From Acinetobacter vivianii (lineage in GTDB: Bacteria; Pseudomonadota; Gammaproteobacteria; Pseudomonadales; Moraxellaceae), in contig NZ_BMDR01000004.1 in NCBI RefSeq assembly GCF_014635885.1, forward strand, positions 124,001-188,000: a stretch of DNA of 64,000 bases, read 5' to 3'. Shown piece after piece: positions 52,637 through 60,269 of the stretch. Position 1 is the first letter of the stretch. Every line of letters begins with the position of its first letter. The notes below the pieces were generated by a model, which was not told the DNA's origin, did not search any database, and saw nothing but the letters and a program-made list of their open reading frames with translations. A program made the position numbers and the translations under genes.

Positions 52637-53863
52637 TTATTTGGCTGCTTGATTAAATTCTTTAAAATCAGCTTTACGTATTTTTGCGTGAATTCCTTTG
52701 GTTTTATCCACTACCTGCGAAACCTCAAAATCTGTGGCTGCACTTAGATAAGCATAAGCAAGCGCTTCGTCAATGCCATATTCCTGATTTAAAAAGCGAA
52801 TTGCTTCACGCGTCGACTTTTTCATAGCTTCATCTAAATCCTCATCCAGTCCTGGCGTAATCCAGAATTCAGCATTCTCTGCTAAGGGCTGCACAATTTC
52901 CTTACCCGGGATTTTATCTTTGCCTGCTTTTAATAAGGTAAATTTAAGGGTTGCACGAGCGGATGCTTCTAGTGCTGTCAGCGCAACTTCACCATCGCCC
53001 TGTGAAAAATGGCTATCGCCTGTATAGAACAGCGCACCGGGAACTTGTACTGGATAGTAAATGGTTGATCCAGCGCCTAACTCGTTGATATCAATATTAC
53101 CGCCATACATTGCAGGTGGGACAGAATGGACAGGCTCAGATGTATTGGCCGCTACTCCCATAATGCCCATAAATGGATAAAGCGGGAAACGAATCGCCTT
53201 TCCTGATTCTGTTTTGAGTACGCCTTCGTATTCACCTTTGGCGTTCTTTTCGATTGGGGTAAATACTGAAACATTCCCATAACGTTCTGGGTGAGCAGCA
53301 GATGCATTTTCTTGTTTAGGTGTTTTAGGAAATTCACCCACCAGCGCTCCTTTACCATGACGATTGGAAATAACGCCGTAAGGAACACGAGGTTCAACTT
53401 TAATGACTTCGACTTTTAAAATATCACCGGGTTGTGCACCTTGAATTTCAACAGGTCCAGTGACGATATGCGGGCCATCCTGATGAAAATCATGTTTTAA
53501 ATTAGACTTCGTAATTGTTTTTGCTTCATCGAGAATATTTTCAGCTTTTACACCTTTCGATTTAAAATATTTTTCTGCATCACGCCCTTGATCTTCCAAT
53601 AAGCCTTCATGTGAGACCGTATCAAAGGTCACCACACTTCCTGATGGAACAGAAATAACAGGCTTGGCATCTTTATTGGGTAAATAGCCCCAAGTGATGG
53701 TCTCCAAAGTCGAAGGAACATAATAATTGCCTTTATAGTCACCATCTTTTAGCTGGACAGGTTTATTTGAGATCTGTTTAAGAATATTAAAACTTTCTGC
53801 GTAAACCGTTGATGTCGCAAAACTGCTGAGAATGACAAAAGAAAGGAGCGAGCGCTTAAACAT
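52637..53863 (-). CDS. Acetamidase/formamidase family protein with signal peptide
   Basis: A 408-residue FmdA/AmdA-family amidase. Family segments seen are DTVSHEGLLEDQGRDAEKYF, GPHIVTGPVEIQGAQPGDIL, VPPAMYGGNIDINELGAGST and LFYTGDSHFSQGDGEVALTA. It would release ammonia from short amides. Unlike the usual cytoplasmic enzymes it starts with a clear signal peptide, MFKRSLLSFVILSSFATS, cleaved near VYA-ES (about residue 22), so it probably works in the periplasm. The gene is monocistronic with no amide transporter beside it. Confidence 0.85.
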   Translation of the reverse strand: MFKRSLLSFVILSSFATSTVYAESFNILKQISNKPVQLKDGDYKGNYYVPSTLETITWGYLPNKDAKPVISVPSGSVVTFDTVSHEGLLEDQGRDAEKYFKSKGVKAENILDEAKTITKSNLKHDFHQDGPHIVTGPVEIQGAQPGDILKVEVIKVEPRVPYGVISNRHGKGALVGEFPKTPKQENASAAHPERYGNVSVFTPIEKNAKGEYEGVLKTESGKAIRFPLYPFMGIMGVAANTSEPVHSVPPAMYGGNIDINELGAGSTIYYPVQVPGALFYTGDSHFSQGDGEVALTALEASARATLKFTLLKAGKDKIPGKEIVQPLAENAEFWITPGLDEDLDEAMKKSTREAIRFLNQEYGIDEALAYAYLSAATDFEVSQVVDKTKGIHAKIRKADFKEFNQAAK

Positions 53864-54008
53864 AAAACATATCCTAATGAATTTTAAAAAATAACGGATA
53901 TGTCTAGAGCAAATTTTATGCCACGCTAAAATTCGATTTTATTGGATAATTTAAATGAAAAATGCACTATATTCACACAATAGCTGTCTAATCTAGTGCA
54001 TTAGCCTC

Positions 54009-54707
54009 CTAACAAATCAACAGCAACCTATATTCGCCATCTTTTTCAATAGGTGCTCTATGAACACAAGGCAAGACTTGTTGGGTTGGATGATCGACGG
54101 CTAAGCGCCAAAGATGTCCCACACCTAAATTGACTGGTTGTGCATCAGGCTGGGCCTGATAATGCAAATCAAAAAAGTATTCTTGCAAGAAATGCTCAAA
54201 TTCAGCTTCTGGCCCGTCATGTAATTTTCTGAGCTGTTCTCTGATTTCTGGAATTAAAATCTTTTGTTGCACCTGATCATTGGGTAGGATTTCGCTAGCC
54301 GCCCCATGATAGGTGCATAAAAATGTGTCTGTTTCGATGGGTGAACGATCGACGTGATAGGAATACACATCTGTGGAAATGAAATTCAGTTCATCATCGC
54401 GTTGGTAACTTTGAATTAAATTAAGAGCAGGCGAGGCTCCGAGATCAGCTAATAATTGCATATCATTTAAGATCATTTCTCTTGCCAGATGACCTTGTGC
54501 TGAAAGTTGCAGTGCCAAAAGATCTTCTATCGAAATTTCTGTAACGTTCTCTTTTAACTGAAGTTGAGCCACAATTTCTTTAAAATCGCCAACCAAATTT
54601 CTGTACCAGCAAATGGCATTCATTTCTCCTTGAAAATGGGTGCTTATAAGTTCGGAAAAAGTAGAAACTATTCCAACTTGTTTGTTGTTAGAGAGCGTAT
54701 TGTTCAT
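54009..54707 (-). CDS. DUF1826-like protein
   Basis: About 232 residues from the ATG at 54707 (a 247-residue frame is possible from 54752; neither start has a strong ribosome site). Mostly polar, no membrane segment. Conserved-looking points are MNAICWYRNLVGDF near the N-terminus, VYSYHVDRSPIETDTFLCTY followed by HGAASEILP in the middle, and a His/Cys-rich end, VLPCVHRAPIEKDGEYRLLL. This pattern fits DUF1826 by memory, a family with no proven function. The spread of His and Cys could bind a metal. Confidence 0.6.
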   Translation of the reverse strand: MNNTLSNNKQVGIVSTFSELISTHFQGEMNAICWYRNLVGDFKEIVAQLQLKENVTEISIEDLLALQLSAQGHLAREMILNDMQLLADLGASPALNLIQSYQRDDELNFISTDVYSYHVDRSPIETDTFLCTYHGAASEILPNDQVQQKILIPEIREQLRKLHDGPEAEFEHFLQEYFFDLHYQAQPDAQPVNLGVGHLWRLAVDHPTQQVLPCVHRAPIEKDGEYRLLLIC

Positions 54708-54872
54708 AGCAGAAATAAAAAAGAGACTATATCCAATAATATTACACTTCATTTTAAAGATTTTTTTATTTTGAGCTATAGGTGACTAAATTTGGGCTCT
54801 TAGGGGAAAATAGATGATTTATAAAATGATATTTATGAAAGTCATCTGCTTGCCTCCACGATTCTTAAAATT

Positions 54873-54897
54873 AAAAAAGAGCTTAAATAAGCTCTCT
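54873..54897 (-). terminator. Terminator at the end of the hca cluster
   Basis: AGAGCTT-aaat-AAGCTCT is followed on the minus strand by six T. It lies just after the hcaG stop. Confidence 0.85.
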
Positions 54898-54913
54898 TTT
54901 AATTGCAACGGAC

Positions 54914-56665
54914 TTATTTACAGCTAAAGTTTTCAGCTTTTTCGCTATCACCTTGACCATTGTAACGGGCAATCAGCGGGTAACGGCAAAGTGGGCGGGT
55001 GCGGTCTGGTGCCCAATCTTGCGGAAGTTCAGTATTCACTTCGCCACTTGGGTTGCCTGTACCGCGCGCAGTCGCAATGATACGGTCTGGTGCCTGTCCA
55101 TATTCAACCCAGTTGACTAGAGTGGTTAAAGCATCAAATTGGTCAGTTGCAATGCCTCCACGGGAATGGTTCATGCCCGGAACTCTAAAGAAACGTGCAA
55201 ATTCAGGTGCTGTGCCTTTTGCATCATTTTTATAGAGTTGTAGTAGTTGATCGTACCAATTTTGGGTGTCATCTACAGAGAAAACGCCGTCTGCTGTGCC
55301 TTGTATCACAATCATTTTTCCACCGTGATTACGGAGTTTATCCAGATTCAATTCATCGGGTGGTATCATGAATGACATCGAACTTTCGGTGTATACATCA
55401 TTGGTTGCCGATAGTTTTGGATAGTCGGTATCGAAGTTAAAATTAAAGGCAAATTGTCTAGAGTTTTGCGTTACGGTTGGGTCTGGTGGGACTTGAAAAA
55501 GAATGCCGACTGCAACAGGATCACGCGCTGTGCCTACCGAAGATTCAAATTTCCAGCTTGCCCAGTTACTACCGACTAAACCAGGGTCGAAAGGCTGGGT
55601 TGCATAGAGTGCTTGTCCAGCCGAATTTATAGGACCACGGTAAATGTTGGCTAATACATCAATTTGTTCGGTGCTTAAACAAGTACCATCTCTTGTGCTT
55701 GAGCAAACGGGGACATCTTTGTGAATATCAAAAGCCGTACGGCAAGCCTCAACATCTTGAACCAATCCATCAGCAATACCGTCTAGCGCATCGCATCGAT
55801 CTAAAATCGCTTTTGCTAAAACCTTACGTTCTGAAAGGGTAAGGGAGGTACTTAGATCATTTTCATCTGTTGCGACACGACGAAGTTGCTGCGCCGTATA
55901 GAGTTGAGCCGCGGCTGCACGAGGTAAGTGAAAACCCGGTGTACTTGCTAAAATTCCATCATATTGGTCGCCCAAACGAGTTGCTGCAATCATGGCATGA
56001 CGGCCGCCGTTCGATGTACCGCCTGCATAGGAGCGATCTGGCAATTTACCATATGCTGTTTTAATTAGGTTTTTTGCCATAGGCGTGAGTTTGGTAATCG
56101 CACCGTAGCCGTAGTTAATTCTGGCTTGAGGGTCTAAACCAAACATTGGATTTTGTGAAGCGTTATGTCCAGCATCAGAAGAAATAACAGCAAAACCATC
56201 ATGCAGAGCATTAGTGAGTGGACCGCCGCTGCCGACCTGACCCGTTGCAGGCACTAAGTTACCATCGGTTCCACCATTGCCTTGATAGAGAAAACGGCCG
56301 TTCCAATCAACAGGTAAGCGCATTTCAAAACCAATTTGATAGGCTTGTCCATCGACTGGGCTTACACGTTGGTCTATATAACCTTTGACTAAACAATGAG
56401 CGCCAATCGGTTTGTTGGCGACAGTCAATGTGCCTGCTTCTTGAAGGGTAGCTGAGCTAATGACCGTATTGTTGTATTGAAATCCGAGTAGGTCGGAACA
56501 GCTTCCTGTCATTTTTACCCCAACAGCAGGAGACAACTGCGGTGGTTTCGTTGTTGAGGGAATCGTTGTTTCATCATTATCACTTCCACAGCCTGCCAAA
56601 GAACCAAGCATGGCAAGTACTAAAGCGGAGTGAGTCAAAATTCGTTTCTTGTTGGTGTAATTCAT
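54914..56665 (-). CDS. hcaG: Tannase/feruloyl esterase family lipoprotein, probable chlorogenate esterase HcaG
   Basis: A 583-residue lipoprotein (lipobox LAGC near residue 26) of the tannase/feruloyl esterase family. The nucleophile Ser lies in SYAGGTSNGGRHAM. The calcium-binding loop CDALDGIADGLVQDVEAC with its flanking cysteines is intact, and the catalytic Asp and His lie toward the C-terminus (GTADGVF, GMNHSRGG). It would hydrolyse chlorogenate-like esters to hydroxycinnamate and quinate at the cell envelope, feeding the pathway encoded upstream. The symbol follows the A. baylyi hca cluster. Last gene of the cluster. Confidence 0.83.
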   Translation of the reverse strand: MNYTNKKRILTHSALVLAMLGSLAGCGSDNDETTIPSTTKPPQLSPAVGVKMTGSCSDLLGFQYNNTVISSATLQEAGTLTVANKPIGAHCLVKGYIDQRVSPVDGQAYQIGFEMRLPVDWNGRFLYQGNGGTDGNLVPATGQVGSGGPLTNALHDGFAVISSDAGHNASQNPMFGLDPQARINYGYGAITKLTPMAKNLIKTAYGKLPDRSYAGGTSNGGRHAMIAATRLGDQYDGILASTPGFHLPRAAAAQLYTAQQLRRVATDENDLSTSLTLSERKVLAKAILDRCDALDGIADGLVQDVEACRTAFDIHKDVPVCSSTRDGTCLSTEQIDVLANIYRGPINSAGQALYATQPFDPGLVGSNWASWKFESSVGTARDPVAVGILFQVPPDPTVTQNSRQFAFNFNFDTDYPKLSATNDVYTESSMSFMIPPDELNLDKLRNHGGKMIVIQGTADGVFSVDDTQNWYDQLLQLYKNDAKGTAPEFARFFRVPGMNHSRGGIATDQFDALTTLVNWVEYGQAPDRIIATARGTGNPSGEVNTELPQDWAPDRTRPLCRYPLIARYNGQGDSEKAENFSCK

Positions 56666-56698
56666 TTATTCATATCCTTATTGAATGAATGGTCGCAA

Positions 56699-57088
56699 TT
56701 AATCTAAAACCAGAAAATTAGCTGTGCTTCGTGCAATCATTTTGTTGTTTTGCCAAGCTTCACTTTCGAGATTCAGTACGGTTTTGCCTTGTTTAATGAA
56801 TCGGCATTTTGTAATGACTTCACCCACAGCACAGGGCCTTAAAAAATCCATCGTTAAGTTAATGGTAGTGGCTGGTTTATTATCATTGGCGAGATATGCA
56901 AAAAGTCCCATCACGTCATCAAGCATGGCGCAGATCATGCCGCCTTCAATGGTGCCGCGTGGATTGGTAAAGCTTTCTAGCGCTGTGTAGTGGATGGTGA
57001 GTTCAGTATTTTTTTCATTCCAATGAATATTATGTCCACCCAAATGGTGATGGATGGGGGGTAAGTGTTCTAAAGTTCTTTGATCCAT
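56699..57088 (-). CDS. PaaI-type hotdog thioesterase
   Basis: A 129-residue hotdog-fold protein. The signature NPRGTIEGGMICAMLDDVMG (about residues 43-62) carries the expected Gly-Gly and catalytic Asp. It likely hydrolyses acyl- or aroyl-CoA thioesters. The ATG at 57088 follows GGAG by eight bases. It sits between hcaF- and hcaG-like genes, so it may relieve CoA trapping when hydroxycinnamoyl-CoA intermediates build up. That role is inference. Confidence 0.82.
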   Translation of the reverse strand: MDQRTLEHLPPIHHHLGGHNIHWNEKNTELTIHYTALESFTNPRGTIEGGMICAMLDDVMGLFAYLANDNKPATTINLTMDFLRPCAVGEVITKCRFIKQGKTVLNLESEAWQNNKMIARSTANFLVLD

Positions 57089-57128
57089 AATCAAGGCTCC
57101 ATCCTTTTTATCAGTGTTATAAAAATTA

Positions 57129-57665
57129 TTATTTCAGGGTATAGGCATCATAAATAACCGCTTTGCCCAAACGCATGGCACTACCTACCGCAACGGTCTG
57201 GTTAAGCCATGAGTATTTAGGTGAGCTGGTTTCAAACTGCATGGTAATTTTGAAATAGTAATTTTTCGGGTCGACATCTTTGCCTTGAGCAAGCTGTTTT
57301 AGTGTTTCTGCCGAGCCATGTCGGTAACCTTTGGTTTGAAGATAAATAAGTGCACCGTCATCGGTTTCTAACAAATATCGCGTATCAATAATGGCTAGTC
57401 CTTTACTGTCGACAATTTGCCAATCTGCGCCATTATTTAAAATGCGGCCCTTAAGTGATTTCCCTGCAAATGTCCCACCTGTAATAGGAATAATTCGGCG
57501 TTTACCTGCATCACTGGTGGTACCTAATTCCCAAACAGGTGCATTCAGATCAACACTAAATTTTGCTAAAGGCTCAAGTTGAATGGGTGGTGGGCTATAT
57601 TGCGTTTCGGCATGAGTCAGGGCAATCAGACTCATTCCGCAGAGTAGTGTTACAACTTTCTTCAT
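57129..57665 (-). CDS. Exported DUF3237 family protein (HcaF-like position)
   Basis: A 178-residue protein with signal peptide MKKVVTLLCGMSLIALTHA. The rest matches DUF3237: a small beta-barrel with KRRIIPITGGTFAGKSLKGR, then IVDSKGLAIIDTRYLLETDD and YYFKITMQFETSSPKYSWLN. Function unknown; its place between porin and esterase genes suggests a periplasmic binding or isomerase-like role for hydroxycinnamates. In A. baylyi hcaF occupies this place, but I am not certain the two are equivalent. Confidence 0.75.
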   Translation of the reverse strand: MKKVVTLLCGMSLIALTHAETQYSPPPIQLEPLAKFSVDLNAPVWELGTTSDAGKRRIIPITGGTFAGKSLKGRILNNGADWQIVDSKGLAIIDTRYLLETDDGALIYLQTKGYRHGSAETLKQLAQGKDVDPKNYYFKITMQFETSSPKYSWLNQTVAVGSAMRLGKAVIYDAYTLK

Positions 57666-57686
57666 GATGAATTTCCCGAAATAAAA

Positions 57687-57713
57687 AGAGGTTCTATCTG
57701 TGACAGAACCTCT
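57687..57713 (-). terminator. Intercistronic terminator between hcaE and hcaF-like genes
   Basis: AGAGGTTCT and AGAACCTCT form a 9-bp stem around 9 nt, followed on the minus strand by TTTTTAT. It sits within the cluster and probably attenuates readthrough into the distal genes. Confidence 0.75.
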
Positions 57714-57722
57714 GGTTTTGGA

Positions 57723-58973
57723 TTATTTAAATTTCCATGTGTAGTCGATGTTGATGCGGGTTTCGTTTACAGGTTTGATGTTGGCTGTAGAGAGCATGTT
57801 GTTGTCATAAATGGCATAGCGCGCGCGTAACCCTAGATTTTTCAACCAGCCACTTTGAACGGTGTAACCTAAATCAAAGTCTGTTTCGCGTTCTTTTAAA
57901 TTGGTTCCGCCTAAGTTGGGTGCATAAATATTGTGACCTGTGGTGTAACGGGTCATAAAACGTAAACCTGGTACATAATCTTTAAAGTCATATTCATAAC
58001 GGAAGCTATAGGCTTTCTCTTTTGGGTTTAAAAACTCACCTGGCCATGTATCAATAAGAAGTCCGGTTTCACCTCCAGTCAAATACGGAAAGGCAGTGTC
58101 GCCGTGGTGTTGGAAAGTCCCGAAAATAAATTTATGGTTTTGATGTTTGAGTTCGAAATGCGCATGATAAAGGTCATTATCGACTAAGCCTGCTTTTGCT
58201 TGTCCGTCATCTCGGCTGCGGTAATAACGTAATTGTGAACTCAGATTGGTGCTGTCATTAATTTTATATTGGTGTAATACACCGACCAGAGTCTGATTAT
58301 ATAGATCATCAACATCCATATAAAAAGCGGTGAGCTTGAATGCTGGATTGAGTTGATAGTTCCCGCCTAAATAATAGAGCCCATCGGTTTCAGCACCTTT
58401 GAAACGTCCATTCACCCCTGAAATTTTAATTTTTTCGTAGTCGGTCGAATCACGATGATTCACTTTATCGAGATAGGCTGCCTGTAAGTCGAAGTCTTTA
58501 ATATCTTTACTGGTCAGTGAAATACCTCGATAGGTCTGAGGAAGCAAACGAGCAGGTGAAGCCACTAGAACAGGGTTCATCGGCATGAGCGTACCGATGC
58601 GTAGCTCGGTCTGGCTCATTTTGGCTTTTGCGGTGACCCCAATTTCTCCATAAGAATCGGCGGGTTCATTGGTGACCGCATTTCTGAGTAAATTGCCAGT
58701 ACCAGCATGTTCGGCATCGGCATCCAGTTTAAAACCTGCCGTTGCCAGTACATCCAACCCAAAACCGATTGTCCCTTCGGTATAACCTGAGTTGGCTTTG
58801 AGAATAAACCCTTGCGTCCAGTCCTTGGCGGCGGGGTAAGCGGATTGCTCTTTATAGTCACGGTCAAAATAGAAATTCCGTGTGGTGAGTTCTACTGAAC
58901 TGTTATCAATAAAACTGCCCGCCCAGACCGAGCCTGAGAGCATAAGGGTAGAGTACATCCATAATTTCGACAT
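57723..58973 (-). CDS. hcaE: OprD-family porin, probable HcaE
   Basis: A 416-residue outer-membrane porin. The signal peptide ends near GSVWA-GS (about residue 19). The mature start ELTTRNFYFDRDYK is typical of OprD-type porins, followed by many alternating beta-strands and a C-terminal aromatic (INIDYTWKFK). It would admit aromatic acids or their esters. The symbol follows the hca cluster of A. baylyi. The gene lies 82 bp after hcaD. Confidence 0.84.
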   Translation of the reverse strand: MSKLWMYSTLMLSGSVWAGSFIDNSSVELTTRNFYFDRDYKEQSAYPAAKDWTQGFILKANSGYTEGTIGFGLDVLATAGFKLDADAEHAGTGNLLRNAVTNEPADSYGEIGVTAKAKMSQTELRIGTLMPMNPVLVASPARLLPQTYRGISLTSKDIKDFDLQAAYLDKVNHRDSTDYEKIKISGVNGRFKGAETDGLYYLGGNYQLNPAFKLTAFYMDVDDLYNQTLVGVLHQYKINDSTNLSSQLRYYRSRDDGQAKAGLVDNDLYHAHFELKHQNHKFIFGTFQHHGDTAFPYLTGGETGLLIDTWPGEFLNPKEKAYSFRYEYDFKDYVPGLRFMTRYTTGHNIYAPNLGGTNLKERETDFDLGYTVQSGWLKNLGLRARYAIYDNNMLSTANIKPVNETRINIDYTWKFK

Positions 58974-59055
58974 CGCATTTCTTCCTGAAATATCATTTTT
59001 TTGTTTTCAATAAGGCATGATTGTTCTGTCTGCCTTATTTGGTTTTTAAATCGAA

Positions 59056-60195
59056 TTATTTTCCGAGCAGTTCTCGGGCCACGATTTCCTTCATAATTTC
59101 ATTGGTTCCCCCATAAATTTTCTGTACCCGTGCATCCACAAAAAAGCGCGAAATCGGGTATTCCTGCATGTAACCGTAGCCGCCAAAAAGCTGAAGTAAC
59201 TGATCAATCACTTTACATTGAACATCGGTAATAAAGCATTTCAATGCGGCAACTTGGGTTACGCTTAAATGGTGTTGTTGATATAGCGCTGCACATTGAT
59301 CTACAAAGGCTTGAGCAGCCTTTGCTTTGATTTGTGCGTTTGCGAGTACAAAGCGCGTGTTTTGCATTTGACTTAACGGTTGTCCGAAAGCTTTACGTTC
59401 CAATACATAGTCTTTGGTGATTTCAATAGCCCCCAAAATTGATCCCAAAGCCATCATAGAAATGCTCAAACGTTCGCGAGGTAGCTCTTGCATTAAATAG
59501 GCGAAACCTTGTCCTTCTTCACCCAAACGCTGAGTTGTAGGCACACAGACATCATCAAAAAACAGTTCAGCTGTATCTTGGGCATGCAGCCCGATTTTTT
59601 GTAAAGAGCGGCCTTTTTTAACACCGTCTAAATCAGCATCCACTAAGAAAATTGAAATACCTTTTGCTTTAGCTTGAGGATCAGTTTTTGCTACCAAAAC
59701 GATCAGATCGGCATGTAATCCATTTGAGATAAAAGTTTTTGAACCATTAATACGGTAGTGGTCATTTTCTAAAATAGCTTGAGTGCGGATAGCCTGTAAG
59801 TCTGAACCGGCATTGGCCTCTGTCATGGCAATTGCAGTGACGACTTCGCCTGCCACCATTTTGGGTAGCCAATAAAGTTTTTGCTCTTCGGTTCCAATAT
59901 TTTGTAGGTAAGGAGAAACCAACTCATTTTGCCCACCGATGGCAACCGCTAAAGACGCAAAGCCCGCTTGAGCAGTTTCTTGAACTAGCATGAGTGAGTA
60001 ATGAACAGGAGCGCCGTAGCCGCCATATTCCTCGGGCACATCAACACACAAAAAGCCATTTTCCCCAAGACGAAGCCATAGATCCCGTGGGATAAGGCCA
60101 TCGTGTTCCCACTGTTCGTAATACGGAGCAACCTGTTCTTTTAAGAACCTACGGTAGCTATCCCGAAATAGTTCAAATTCTGTATCGTGTGGCAT
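59056..60195 (-). CDS. hcaD: Acyl-CoA dehydrogenase, probable HcaD
   Basis: A 379-residue FAD-dependent dehydrogenase. The signature AIAMTEANAGSDLQAIRT (about residues 121-138) is present. The C-terminus reads KIYGGTNEIMKEIVARELLG. As in long-chain-type enzymes the catalytic base is not in that segment; Glu258 in GAIEITKDYVLERKAFG aligns with it. It would oxidise hydroxyphenylpropionyl-CoA compounds to the hydroxycinnamoyl-CoA, letting saturated analogues enter the pathway. The gene is 75 bp after hcaC, with a hairpin in between. Confidence 0.87.
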   Translation of the reverse strand: MPHDTEFELFRDSYRRFLKEQVAPYYEQWEHDGLIPRDLWLRLGENGFLCVDVPEEYGGYGAPVHYSLMLVQETAQAGFASLAVAIGGQNELVSPYLQNIGTEEQKLYWLPKMVAGEVVTAIAMTEANAGSDLQAIRTQAILENDHYRINGSKTFISNGLHADLIVLVAKTDPQAKAKGISIFLVDADLDGVKKGRSLQKIGLHAQDTAELFFDDVCVPTTQRLGEEGQGFAYLMQELPRERLSISMMALGSILGAIEITKDYVLERKAFGQPLSQMQNTRFVLANAQIKAKAAQAFVDQCAALYQQHHLSVTQVAALKCFITDVQCKVIDQLLQLFGGYGYMQEYPISRFFVDARVQKIYGGTNEIMKEIVARELLGK

Positions 60196-60228
60196 GTTGA
60201 ACCTTTTTTAGGCAAAAGTGGGGCTAAG

Positions 60229-60248
60229 GCTCAAACCGAAGTTTGAGC
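60229..60248 (-). repeat. UUCG-tetraloop hairpin between hcaC and hcaD
   Basis: On the minus strand GCTCAAAC-TTCG-GTTTGAGC forms a perfect 8-bp stem closed by the very stable C(UUCG)G loop. No T-run follows on that strand, so it looks like an mRNA processing or stability element rather than a terminator. Confidence 0.6.
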
Positions 60249-60269
60249 TTCCTTTTTTATTTCAATTGC

